Source of the DNA: Dichetophora obliterata
Lineage: Eukaryota; Arthropoda; Insecta; Diptera; Sciomyzidae
Length of the DNA: 64,000 nucleotides
Reading direction: 5' to 3'
Assembly: GCA_963920525.1 (NCBI GenBank)
Contig: OY986436.1
Location: forward strand, 92,612,868 to 92,676,867
Shown: one piece after another, positions 45,779 to 57,047 of the stretch
How the letters are laid out: each line of letters begins with the position of its first letter
Numbering within the stretch: the first letter of the stretch is position 1
Translations under genes and position numbers: made by a program
The notes under the pieces: model-generated
Database searches by the model: none
Seen by the model: only the letters and a program-made list of their open reading frames with translations
What the model was told of the DNA's origin: nothing

Positions 45779-48435
45779 ACTACTTACTTACTTACTTAGT
45801 TGGCGCTACAACCGTATGTCGGTCTTGGCCTCATCTAAGAATTTGCGCCAGCCATTTCTGTCTTTCGCTTGCTGGCGCCAGTTGGAAATTCCAAGCTTCG
45901 TCAGGTTGTCCTCTACTTGGTCTTTCCAACGAAGATGCGGTCGTCCTCTTCTGACCGCCGCTGGGTACCGAATCGAATGTTTTCTTCACTGGAGCATCGT
46001 CTTTCATGCGCTGAACATGACCAAGCCAGCGAAGCCGCTCGATTTTAATGCGCTTGACTATGTCGATGTCAGCGTACAGCTCATACAGTTCATCATTCCA
46101 CCGTATTCGGTACTCGCCATTGACGCAGATTGGTCCATAGATCTTACGAAGAATCTTTCTCTCGAATGCTCCTAAAGTCTTTTCATCTAAACTGCTCAGC
46201 GTCCAGGTTTGTGATGCGTAAAGTAGGACGGGCATGATGAGCGATTTATAGATCGTGATTTTCGTTCGTCGAGAGAGGGCTCTGCTTCTCAATTGCCTAC
46301 TGAGCCCAAAGTAACACCTGTTGGCAAGAGTTATTCTTCGTTTGATCTCAATGCTGATGTCGTTGGTTGAATTAATGCTGGATCCCAGATAAACGAAGTT
46401 CTTCACAACCTCGTATTGTCAACGGTAACGTGGGTTCCAAGACGCTGGGACTGTTTGTTGACACTAAGTATTTCGTCTTATCTGCATTCACTGACAGACC
46501 CATTTGACTTGACTCTCTTTCTAATCTGGAAAATGCTGCACTGACTTCGCGCGTATTATGGCCAATGATATCTATGTCATCAGTATACGCAAGCAGCATA
46601 ATACTCTTGTAGAATATTCTGCCACTACGTCTCAGATCAGCAGCTCGGATGATCTTTTCCATCATTAGGTTAAAAAAGTCGCACGATAAGGAATCACCTT
46701 GTCTGAAACCTCGTTTGGTAATAAATGGTGGGGAGAGGTCCTTCCCGATTTTAACTGCGCTGCTGGTGTTGCTCAGTGTCATCCTGCAAAGTCGTATTAG
46801 TTTTGCAGGAATACCAAATTCAGACATGGTGGAGTACAGGTGCTTCCTTATTGGGCTGTCGAAGGCGGCTTTGTAGTCGACAAAAAGATGGTGGGTGTCG
46901 ACTTGTTTTTCTTGAGTCTTCTCCAAGATTTGTCGTAGCGTGAAAATCTGGTCGATGGTGGACTTTCCAGGTCTGAAGCCACACTGATAAGGTCCGATCA
47001 GTTCGTTTACAATGGGCTTCAATCTTTCACATAAAACGCTCGACAGGACCTTATATGCGATATTAAGAAGGCTTATCCCACGGTAATTGGCACAGATAGT
47101 GGGATCGCCTTTCTTGTGGATTGGGCAGAGTACACTGAGATTCCAATCGCACGGAATGCATTCTTCCGACCATATTCTGCATAGAAGCTCGTGAATGCAT
47201 TTAAGTAGAGCTTCGCCTCCGTTCTTAAACAGCTCAGCAGGTAAGCCATCAGCTCCCACGGCTTTGTTATTTTTAAGCCGAGCTATAGCTGTCAGAACTT
47301 CATCATAGTCGGGCGGCGGAACCTCGACGCTGTCATCCGCAATTGGGGTTTCCGGAATATCATCTCTATTGGCGGGATTGTTGTCAGCGTCGCCATTTAG
47401 AAGCTTAGAGAAGTGTTCCCTCCATAACGTCAGTGTACTCTGGACATCTGTCACTAGATTCCCGTTTTCATCAGGAAGAGGCCCCGGTTTTAAAACCATC
47501 GGCAAGGCGTCTTATTTTTTCGAAAAATTTTCGGGCCTCATTCCTGTCACCATACATCTCAATCTTCTCCTGCTCGCGCTTTTCTGCCTCTCTTTTTTTC
47601 CGCCTGAAAAAATGTCTCTCTTCCCTCCTCTTTTCTTTGTATCGCTCCTTAGCAGCGCGCGTTACAACCGACTGCAGGGTGGCTTTGTAGGCGGCGTTTT
47701 TCTCTGCAGTGGCGTCGCGACACTCCTGGTCGTACCACTGGTTTCGGCGAGGGCGTTGGTAGCCAATCACCTCTTCAGCAGCCGCACGCATGGAGTTGGA
47801 AATGTGTGTCCACTGCGCGCATATATCATCGATTGGAGGAGTGCTTTGAAGCAGGAGTGAGAGTCGAGTGGCGAAAGCATCGGCTGTCTGTTTCGATTGC
47901 AGCTTGTCGACGTCTAGCTTTCTCTGTGTAGGGTTGCGTGTATTCTTAGCTGCGCACAGACGTGTACGGATCTTGGCTGCAACAAGATAGTGATCCGAGT
48001 CAATGTTTGCACCACGGATCGTGCGTACATCCAATACACTGGAAGAGTGCCTTCCGTCGATCAAAACGTGATCAATTTGATTTTTTGTTTTTTGATCAGG
48101 GGACATCCAGGTGGCTTTATGAATATTGAGATGCTTGAATCTAGTGCTACTTACGACCATGTTTCGTGCTGCGGCGAAGTCAATCAGCCTCATTCCGTTA
48201 TCGGAGGTGTTGTCGTGGAGGCTGAACTTTCCGACCGTTGGACCAAAAATATTTTCCTTGCCCACCTTAGCGTTGAAGTCACCAAGCACGATTTTTACGT
48301 CGTGGCGGGGGCAGCGCTCGTAAGCATTTTCAAGGCGCTCGTAGAAAATTTCCTTGATCTCATCGTCCTTGTCTTCTGTCGGAGCGTGCGCACATATTAG
48401 GCTTATATTGAAAAACCTAACCTAGAAAAAAACCT
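45779..48435 (-). mobile_element. RTE-clade LINE (copy 2), 5'-truncated
   Basis: A 12-bp target duplication AGAAGCGATATT lies at 45767-45778 and 48436-48447. The minus-strand 3' end carries (AAGT)n, as in copy 1. The 5' end starts inside the endonuclease, with an extra CCTAACCTAG-like stretch at the junction, a usual sign of incomplete reverse transcription. Like copy 1 it is richer in G+C than its host LINE. Confidence 0.9.
45831..48420 (-). pseudogene. RTE endonuclease-reverse transcriptase, truncated and frameshifted
   Basis: Three overlapping frames are needed: 48289-47471 (endonuclease from VLGDFNAKVGKENIF to the basic linker), 47505-46372 (polymerase) and 46406-45831 (C-terminal part), so there are frame breaks near 47490 and 46390. 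The N-terminal end, before LICAHAPTEDKDD, is missing. Polymerase motifs are present: FVDYKAAFDS, KRGFRQGDSLS and AYTDDIDIIGH, where the usual YADD reads YTDD but both aspartates remain. The C-terminus (LRWLGHVQRMKDDAPVKKTF) shows that copy 1 has a nonsense codon in place of a cysteine. It is the same family as copy 1, clearly diverged in sequence. Confidence 0.9.
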
Positions 48436-49085
48436 AGAAGCGATATTGCTGTCATCAAAAAACACCAGATCACGCAAACGATTATTTTTGTTAAAGATGC
48501 AGTTAAGTTGGAATAGCCCTTGGATTGAGAGCTCGTTTAAAAAGTAATTATCGGATGAACTTTCAGACGAAGGTAAAAATATTTCAGGAATTTCAGAACA
48601 GCAGTTCCAAGAAACGTTTGGCAGGTTAAAATCTCCAGTTATTAAAATATGATCATTTGATTGCAGTTTTGAGCAAACTTTACTAATAGAAGCCAAATGT
48701 TTGCTATAAACTTCTAAGGTAGAAAGGGGAGGAATATATGAGCATGTAATAAAAAGGCTCAAGGAACCAAACTTAACATGAACACAACAGAATTCAATGT
48801 CCAAGGATTCTAGAATTTATAACTCTTCAGAGAAATGTGTCGCTTTGACTGAAATCAACACACCCCCACCTTTAGATCCAATACCAGGAATGGAGTTTCT
48901 ATCTTTGTGGTATATGTTAAATTTGTTGCACAGAATTTCAGTATTTAGAGTGTTAGGCTTCAGCCAAGTCTCACTAAAAGCTATTATATTAAAGTGAAGG
49001 TTGTGACTCAAAATTAATAAATTATTTAGTTTTGTGTTAATGCCACGAACGTTTTGGTAAAGGATAAGGAACTGAAAGCAACAAT

Positions 49086-49890
49086 CTAGTTTTTTTGATT
49101 CTTGTTAAAAACCGAAAAAGTAGCCAAAGAAGTTGTAGGCCGAGGTCTAGAAATAAATTCATGCACCATCGCATTGTAAAAACTGGTGCATCCAAACCAA
49201 AACTTTTGATCCAATACATTGTGAAAAAGATCACCAGGCAAAGATATTTTAAAAGAGGACGTAATTCGCTCGTATGAAAAATTGAATTTGTAAACAGAGA
49301 TATTTTTATTTACAACATTTAGCTTAGAGTTTATATAGAATAACACGTCTTCACCGGATGTATCAGCTGCAAAACGAGAAACAAATATAGATTTTGCAGG
49401 CTCAATAATCACAAGTTCCTTATGAACAGGGGCTTTGATACTGCTGTTCGATATTTGTTTCGGTATCGCTCCTGTAGAAACCGGAGTAATTTGAGAAGGT
49501 GCAGGGACCACATTTGAGGAAATACAAGTTTCAGCGTAAGTTTTTTTTGTGGCAAAAACGCGAGGAGAATCAGCATTTTCCTCTATGATTGGTATTGCTT
49601 CAACAGAAAGAGAAATCTGATCAGCTGACGCAGCGACCTTAGTTGGTGCGATATTATCAGTAATTTGATCAGTATTGACAGCTCCAATTAATTGATCTTC
49701 AAGCTGTATGTTCACATTAGGGAAAACAGTTAAAGTAGAAGGTAGAACAGTATTATTATTGGGCGATGGCATGGCTATATCAGTAGTTTTAGCTGAACTA
49801 CGAAGATTTTTGTTTGAACGTTTACGTTTTGGAGAATTGTAAGCTTTATGATTAAGCCATAACTTTTGATTGGAAGGAGATATTGGGGGG
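49086..49890 (-). pseudogene. LINE ORF1 protein, N-terminally truncated
   Basis: The reading is open from 49890 to 49086. An internal ATG at 49772 gives 228 codons, but the frame extends upstream through LWLNHKAYNSPKRKRSNKNL, a basic stretch, so the true start is lost with the 5' truncation. The central part is low-complexity. The C-terminal part (AKSIFVSRFAADTSGEDVLF, then SYERITSSFKISLPGDLFHN) matches the ORF1 relic at 27.4 kb and probably binds LINE RNA. ORF2 begins just downstream on the same strand. Confidence 0.75.
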
Positions 49891-50640
49891 TAATTTTTTC
49901 ACATAAATTATTTTGGAGACTTGACAAAATTATTTTCGAGACTTGTTCAAATTTCTCCAAAAAAATGACGAAAACAGAAAAATTATTTTTGCGCTTAACT
50001 GGAAGAATTTTTGCAAATAAATGCTTTCTCATATGAAGGGTAGTCAGATGTGCAATTTTAACTTGATTTTATTTTTGCAACAAAAACATTTTTGGAGTCA
50101 CTTTTTGAGTATAAAATAAATATTTTGGCCCTTTTTTAAAAAAAATATAAAAAATATATACACTGACCTAATATATATACACTGACCCTAAAAATTTCAA
50201 CGAAATATATTTAGTAGCAGCGAAGATATTTGCATCGAAAGTCAAAACTTTGATTGTAATTCCGTTTTTTTCTCATTCTTATGTAACGATGTCTTATAAA
50301 AAATTCATTGTACTAAAAATTTTTGTAAATTTTGAAAATATGTGAATGTAGTTGATATTAAAATTATAGAAATTTGTTAAAATTAAACTGGCCAGTAGTT
50401 ATTACTGAAAAACGTATTGAAATAAAAAAAATTAACGTTAGTTGAAAAAGAGGGAAGAAGTAAAATAATTTTTGCGCAAAACTGAAAGAACTTTTGCAAA
50501 TGAATAATATACTATATGAAAGGTAGTCAAAAATACAATTTTTACTTGGTTTTATTTTTACATCAAAAACAACTTTTGAATCAGTTTTTTACTAAAAAGT
50601 CAATATTTTGGACCTTTTTGAAAAAATATAACAAAGAGTA
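49891..50640. repeat. Direct duplication, period about 484 bp
   Basis: 49978-50137 and 50462-50627 are diverged copies: both have AATTTTTGCG, GCAAAT, a TATGAA-GGTAGTCA word, ACTTG-TTTTATTTTT and ATATTTTGG-CC. This may be two units of a larger satellite or two decayed MITEs. No gene. Confidence 0.55.
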
Positions 50641-51959
50641 TTTTCCGGCAGATGTTGCCCTGCCATATATAGCGTTCTCATCATATCTCTTTTAAAGAGG
50701 ACATGTTCTCTATTTTTCTCGAGATCTTTTTTATGTTTTTTAAAATTAAAAGTCCTCTTTTTTTGTTGAAGACAAAATATATTTATCAATAAAAATTTAC
50801 TAAAAATGCACACAAAGAAATTTTCATGAAAAGTATCAATTTTGATTTGCAATGCAATTTTGAATGGCAATGCTGCACGCCATCCCTGAACAAACGTAAC
50901 TTAACCCTAGATGTAACCACTATATTTTTGCATACGTTATGTGCCCACTATGAAAATTTCGTGCTAGCTATTATTTCACCTCTTTAGAGACATCGGTTAG
51001 CCCTAAGTTTGTTTTGAAGGTTTAGTTTTTGGTTTAAGTGAAAGAAAAAATAAGGCTTTGTTCAAAAATATTTGTACAGTATTGGCAATTAATTCTGGAA
51101 CTGCCAAAAACGAAAATTTTTCACATTTTAATTAAAAATTTATATCTCTGACCCTCACTTATTTTAAGGAAAAACGTTCCAGGGAATTTTACTTGATATA
51201 TAATCTTTCAAAAAAACCTGCCCAAACCTGCCTAAACCAGCACAAAATATCTTATGATTATTTAAAAGCATGGTGAAAAGAATTTAAAAATTTTTCAGTT
51301 TTTGAATGAATAGATTTAAATAAAATACTTAACTGTATCGAATTTATTAACTTACGGAGAGCAGATTGCATAAATGACGCTTAGTAATAAATTAATTTAA
51401 CTTGCCAACCAAAAATTGGCTTCGAGCTTTCTTAACAAAAAATTATATTTTCAAAAACGTATCGTGTTTGAAGTTTTTCGACGCATGTTAAAAAAGGGAA
51501 ACGGTTATTAAAACAAGCTCAAGAAAGCTTTAAGTATGATTTTGAGTAAGCTTGATAAGTCAATCACAATTTGATCTTGTTTGTTACTGCAGTTGAAAAG
51601 ACTTTATAAAAAAAACTCTAATATGATTATTTATTTGGAATCATTTACTTGAACCTCAAGTTTGTTTAAGTTTTCGAAATAATAAGTGTAAAATTTTTTT
51701 TATTTACATATATTTATATGTATTTATTTTATAACAAATGTTTTTAAAACTGAAAAATTGAAAAAATAATATTTTAAAAAATGTTTTTTTGATGTTTTTA
51801 CTTTGCAATAAATTTTATTGAATTTTAAAAAAGTCTCCTTTTGTCCTCTTTTTTTTTGTCAAAAGTTCTCTTATTTTCCCTAGACTTTTGGTAACCCTAG
51901 CCATATACAAATTTTCATGCTAATCGAAAGAAAACTTGTATATATACTCCATTCATAGT
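50641..51959. other. Spacer without gene
   Basis: AT-rich, no supported gene. Words such as AGTCCTCTTTTTTTGTTGAAG near 50750 and GTCTCCTTTTGTCCTC near 51833 suggest a shared repeat, too diverged to define. Confidence 0.35.
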
Positions 51960-52740
51960 GTATTAGTAGCCGAAAGTAACCATATGAACTAAATTACCAA
52001 ATTTTAGTATAATACGACCAAAACCGTCCAAAATATAGCCTTTTTGTTTATTTGTGGGCGGTAAAAGGGGGCGTGGTGACGTTTTCTCCTTTAAACCATC
52101 TCGTACTTGAAATAAATTAACTGCCAAAATTTCAGATTAATTTAGTTTATACCTGGCACACTCTGATTCACTCCACGCTTATCTCCTGAAAAAATCGTAA
52201 ATATAGTGCGACCACGTCCATTTTTTGTCCAGTGGTCGAAAGTAGCCATACAAACTAAATTACCAAATTGTAGTGTTATACGTAGCATTTTTATTTGTTT
52301 GTAGTGGAAACCAATTTTGGGTACAGTTTCTGACAGTACCCATACAAACTTAGCCAAAATTTTAGCTCAATCGGACTAGTAGTCAATTCTTATGATTTCT
52401 GAAAAAATTGAGAGTAGCAAAATTGCAATCATGCCCATTTTTACTTAAAAATTCCGGAAGTAGCCATACAAACTAAATTACCAAATTTTAGTCCTATACG
52501 ACCAAAAGATTCGTTTGCCAAATTTATTACCGAATTAAGTAAAATATTTTCATTTATTTTTGGGCGGTAAAAAGTGGAGTGGCCGCCCATTTTAAGTACA
52601 GCTGCCGACAGTTACCATATAAACTAAATTTCCAAATTTTGATCTAATACGATCAAAACCATCCGAAATCTAGCATTTTTATTGATTTGTGGGCAGTTAA
52701 AAGGGGCGTGGAAACCCATTATTACTTTCCTGCCAGATAT
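51960..52740 (-). repeat. Helitron-like repeat family, reverse copies
   Basis: At least four diverged units on the minus strand, marked by ACTAAATTACCAAATTTTAG (near 51990, 52255, 52475 and a variant at 52625) and by TTTGTGGGCGGTAAAAGGGG (near 52050 and 52690). They are the same family as 6160-6440, 35050-35210 and 36300-36880. No gene. Confidence 0.65.
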
Positions 52741-53266
52741 AAACATTTGTTTGTATGGGGAACCCCAGGGGGGTTCCAGGGGTGTGCCACTGGCATGGGT
52801 GGATCGGCCCTCCAAGGTTAGAAGGGGTCAGTCATACATTTGGACTCGATTGGGGCACTCTAAATGGGTCAAAGAGGGATTTTTCAAAATTTGACCCTAC
52901 GTAAAAGTTGGGGCATTAGAATTCGTTTTAGAGGTAAAGTTCCTCGGGCAAAGTTTCTTATTTTGATCCCTAGAATACGATTTTTACTGAGCAATGGGCG
53001 ATTTTTATATCGACCCGCCCTAATATAAATATATATTGATATAAAAAGAATTGACTAAGAACATGTTAACGGAAATCTATTATGTTATACCAGAATCAAC
53101 ACTTATTAACAATTTTATGTGACATAAGTTAGTCTTTTATTAATATAGCTAATCCTACAAGTGTAGCGCATTAAGATCCGCTAACTGCAAGTCAAAAGTG
53201 ACAGCAAGTGTTCTAGAAAGAAGTGTTGAAGAAAAGTGAAAATAAAGAGTATTTTTAATATAAAAC
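52741..53266. other. Spacer without gene
   Basis: Includes a locally G-rich stretch (52750-52880) unlike its surroundings. No gene recognised. Confidence 0.4.
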
Positions 53267-54120
53267 ATGAATAATTATGTTATAAGTATTAAAGATCTTT
53301 GCAATTTTTGCATAGAAATCCATGAAGCAAAAAAATCTGAATTTGACGTTCTTTGTGTTTTATGTGAAAAAGTTTGCATGAAGTTAAATATTGATGTCGA
53401 CAATGAGTTTATTGACAGTGAAAAAGTAAACAACTTTTATAAATCATTTAAAAAAATTGGGAGAAATGCAACTACTCAAAGAAAACTTCTTTTAAAAAAT
53501 ATGAAAACAGTTTATGGTATAAATCTAATATAAATTTAAATAAAAAAATCCAGTTTAAGAAGAGGACACCCACAAAAATCTTATGAAGATTCAACAGAAT
53601 CTGCTAAACACAAAAAGTATATCATCATGCTGAAGATGCAAGCTTAAATGAAGCATTTGATATCCTTAAGCATCATTTACGAAGTCTACGACACTATGAT
53701 AAATTTAATGCATTTGAAGTTTTATAAAATGATTATGAAAAATAAGCAAAAAAGAAAGAAGTCGTTACAGCAATTGATATGAAGTGCCAAGCCTTCACTG
53801 TAGAAGAAGCAATTGCATTATATATGGACCTCGGGATGATGTACCGACAGTATAAAATAATGAGATCGTCTTTAATTAAGAAACATTATCATGGGCTTCC
53901 TACTCTTGAAGATTTGAAAGTCGGAAAACAATCTTGCGTCCCTGAAAAAGTGTCAGTGGATAATATATCTGCGAAAATTCCTTCGCAAAGCATTTTGAAC
54001 TACACTGCCAAACGAATTTTAGATTCAATTAATTTCGAAATAGAAAATGATTTTACATATTTGACGTTATTCTCTAAGAGGGAATGTGATGGGTCTTCAA
54101 TACAAACAGAGGCTAGGTAA
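53267..54120 (+). pseudogene. Transposase-like relic, possible N-terminal part of a Transib/RAG1-like protein
   Basis: Two readings, 53267-53533 and 53779-54120, belong together. The first (MNNYVISIKDLCNFCIEIHE) has paired cysteines and ends in a basic stretch. Between them a broken reading gives RRGHPQKSYEDSTESAKHKK and SLNEAFDILKHHLRSLRHYD. The second has TVEEAIALYMDLGMMYRQYK, SILNYTAKRILDSINFEI and ends FSKRECDGSSIQTEAR. The order RGxPxKSFE, then a helical region, then a xxxCDGSS motif is one I associate with a widespread invertebrate transposase family, perhaps Transib-like, in which that aspartate is the first catalytic residue. The rest of the enzyme is missing. The family name is tentative. 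Confidence 0.4.
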
Positions 54121-54545
54121 AATATTTTTTTCAGCGAGTGTGGTGGGTCAATCTAAACGAAAAAGCAGTGAAATAAAAAAAACATGTTCTACAGCAAGTA
54201 CTTTAAAAATGGCTTTGTTTATTTTTAAATACCTTTAATTATTGGAGTTAATAGACCTAAAAAATTCACAAAACTTAATTAAATGTTGAAAAATAATGAT
54301 TTTTATCCATTTTACTGATCAATGAAGTCAGCGAAAATTTTACTTTTACTTGCATGTGTTTATAGTCACCCTGTAAAATCGTCGTAAGACTTATTATACT
54401 TTTTATTATAATTATAGTTAGTTTAAGAATTAAATATTATAATAAAAAAAAATGCACTCAAAAATATTGACTGGTTGAAAAGTTATAGATTTTTAGACAG
54501 ATAGCTGCTCTAAACAGTGCACTGTGCGACGGTAGTGATCGGTTT
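54121..54545. other. Spacer without gene
   Basis: AT-rich. GTAAAATATTTTTTTCAG directly after the relic could be a tiny intron. Nothing else recognised. Confidence 0.35.
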
Positions 54546-55533
54546 AAGGTCTCTGCCCACTTGCGGCACGTAACAAAACGACACGAAACTACAAAAAATA
54601 ACTACCATGTATTCTTATGTATTTTTGGTGCGAAGATTTACGATTTTAGTTTAAAATTAATTTTTATTTCAAAGCCAATTTTTTATTTTATTTTACAACT
54701 TTTATTAAACAACAATTTTCTTCGAACAAATTTTTGTTTTACAACTTTTTATTAAACAACAATTTTCTTCGAACAAATTTTTATTACTGAAATTTTCAAA
54801 ATGAAAATTTCTGAAAATATAATAACTGAATACAATTCAAAATGTTTTTTTATAACAAGTGTTTTATAGACAAGTGTAAGTATTTTCAATAATTGCTAAA
54901 ATGATATAATACGTTATTAATGTAACTAAAGGTAAGTACAATATAACAAAAAGGTTAGTATTAATGTAACTAAAGGTAAGTACAATATAACAAAAAGGTA
55001 AGAATTAATATAACAAAAAGGTAAGTATTAATGTAACTAAAGGTAAGTATTAATGTAACTAAAAGGTAAAATAGGCTGTAGAGATTTACTCTATGTGGTG
55101 ATGTAACAGAGCACCACATATACATGCTCACTAAGCGACGACGAAACGGCAACGACTGTTGACACCGAGGAAAAAGTCGGTGGTGATCGTTGCAAGAAAT
55201 TCTGACCGGCTTGTCGTTCGCTTTGTTTACAAAAACTACAATGGATTCCAACAGTTTATTGTGCAAAGTAAAAAATTCGCCATCGATAGGTCGATTTTAA
55301 AGCATAGAATGAATCCAAAATTTACAATTTTTTAGTTTTCTACATCTTCGTCTTTAAATAGCAAAGCTATTAAAACTAATTATGCATTAGAAAATTCTGC
55401 GCATATCTTTTTTATAGTTTTGTTTCATTAAAATTTTTGTTGCCGTTCCGTTAAGTGTGCATTGAGCATTACGTTGCCTTTTCGAAGCCGTTAACAGTCG
55501 TTTCGTTACGTGCCGTAAGTGGGCAGTGACCTT
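54546..55533. mobile_element. 988-bp inverted-repeat element
   Basis: AAGGTCTCTGCCCACTTGCG at the left (continuing GCACGTAAC) and its complement at 55497-55533 form ends of about 36 bp with three to four differences. The interior holds a 47-bp tandem duplication at about 54680-54775 and the array at 54915-55070. No coding sequence. Target duplications are unclear. Confidence 0.65.
54915..55070. repeat. Short tandem array with GGTAAGTA words
   Basis: ATTAATGTAACTAAAGGTAA occurs four times or more, alternating with GTACAATATAACAAAAAGGT. Full units are about 44 bp; the last ones are shortened to about 21 bp. Confidence 0.8.
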
Positions 55534-56079
55534 TATGCATAGCAAAAAACCAGTCATTGTATGTATTTTTCTCTTAATGACAAACAAAGACAATTTTGCA
55601 AACACCATTTGTTCATACATATCAAACATATGTGTAAGACTGAAACACAGAAAATGGTTGAGGTCGATCTTTGTTTGAGTATGTGACGCACAAGCAAATA
55701 TTAAAACGAAGAATTCATGTTGAATGATCAGGGTGACCATTTTCAGTAGAATCTCTACTAGATTAGTAGACTTAGTAGATTTTTTCAAGTTGCTAGTAGA
55801 TTTTTAGTAGGTTTTCTTATCTGTAAGATTTTATTATATTTTCTATTCTCAAAAATATTTTTTACATTAAAAGTTTCGACGTATTTTTTGTAGACAAAAC
55901 TTTCCTGTTTGTTATGTAGCAAATATTAGTAGTAAAAAAGATCCTCTGGTGCACAACACTGCTGCTAAATGTTTACAACACTGCAACAGTCAAAGCTGCT
56001 TTCTTTTTTTGCGCGTACAATTTGAAAAAAATATTAGCAAGATATAAAGTCATTTCATAAAATTCAATAAACTTTTGCG

Positions 56080-56304
56080 GTGAAAAGAACATTTGAGAAT
56101 TTATATCGCGATGATTGGAAGAAAAGAAGAACTTCAAAAACTGGCTTTGTCAGAACAAAGATGGTAATTGCAAGGCGTGCAGTAGAAATATATATAGAGT
56201 CGTCTTTTCTTTCAGAAGACGTAACAAAACTTAATTTTTTGTTTTTGGACTATGTTCTACCGATCATTCGGTTCGATATGTTTAAATCCATTCGATATGT
56301 TTAA
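56080..56304 (+). pseudogene. Possible N-terminal fragment of the hAT protein
   Basis: A 74-codon reading (KRTFENLYRDDWKKRRTSKT) precedes the nested MITE. It lies where the first part of the hAT gene would be, but I see no zinc finger or clear family match. It may be chance. Confidence 0.25.
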
Positions 56305-57047
56305 ATCCTTATAGAGCTTTTACTTAAAACCGGGTAACATTGGCCGCATTCAGCGCAGACAACTGTTGTGAACTGTAATGGTTCACGATATTTTCTCTGA
56401 ATGTGTTGCTACTCTACACGCCAGAAGTTAGATTCAATTTCATTATACAGAGTAGAAATATTACCTGTATCGTGATACAGGTAATATCGTGATAGTTTTC
56501 AAATTTGCTATTTCTACAAAACTATTTGTCTCAGTGTAACTATATTTTAAATGTAAGTACTGGAAAACTCTAAAGAGAAAAAAAATAACTCTCTTCTCAG
56601 TACGATAACGGATCTTTTTTAAAAAAAACATTTAGCAGCGCAACGTGTAGAATTTCAAAATTATTGTTACGAAAAACAGTGCTCTGTAATTTTCGCGATT
56701 TGAAACATTTTCCATGAAAGTACATACATTAGTTTGTGTATTACTTGTGAGCAAGGCATTGAAAAATCATATAAATATCTTTTTACATTTGAAATTGTGT
56801 TAATTTAATTGATAAAGCTTAAGTTTCATGCGCAAAACCTTAAATTTTGTAGCAATTTTTAACGTTTGTATATGTTGCTTAATTGTGATGATTTTTTTTG
56901 CAATAAATTTGACTTTTAACTTTAAAAAACTTGTGAATCGAGAAAGGGGATCTTATAGAGATTTAAAAAAAATATCTAATTGCCAAAATTAAAAAATTTT
57001 AATTTATCACGATATAACCTAACCTCATTTCAGTTCGTGTATAAGCA

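Larger units (their letters stand above)
43516..49011 (-). pseudogene. LINE ORF2, broken by nonsense, frameshift and RTE insertion
   Basis: The endonuclease starts at 49011 (FNIIAFSETWLKP, GIGSKGGGVLISV), has an in-frame TAA after THFSEEL, and goes on with ITGDFNLPNVSW to DSNIAS, where the RTE entered. Past it, 45766-45098 holds the linker and start of the reverse transcriptase (VPQRKASLTSGPVWYTNELR). A frameshift near 45120, next to a 15-bp duplication containing AAGTCGACTTG, leads into 45189-43516. There the polymerase is complete: NYRGIAKLSALPKLLEA, YTDFSKAFDVVNHK, SGAPQGSHLGPLLFLIFIND and LMFADDVKLFL. The C-terminus (RPILEYASVVWCPRY, RIQLLNLPFLKNRRIMINAS) is typical of CR1/jockey-group LINEs. 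Confidence 0.85.
42725..49890 (-). mobile_element. LINE with ORF1 and ORF2, interrupted by an RTE
   Basis: Minus strand: ORF1 (about 49890-49086), ORF2 (49011-43516, interrupted), a long 3' region (43515-42740) and an A/T-rich tail near 42725-42740. The 5' end is truncated inside ORF1, since the coding reading runs to the junction near 49890. The RTE at 45779-48435 sits in the endonuclease part of ORF2. Reverse transcriptase motifs place it in the CR1/jockey group, distinct from the LINE at 18.6-23.5 kb. Confidence 0.8.

Noticed and set aside
47369..48400. Plus-strand open frames up to 163 codons
   Set aside because: Antisense to the second RTE copy; no domain.
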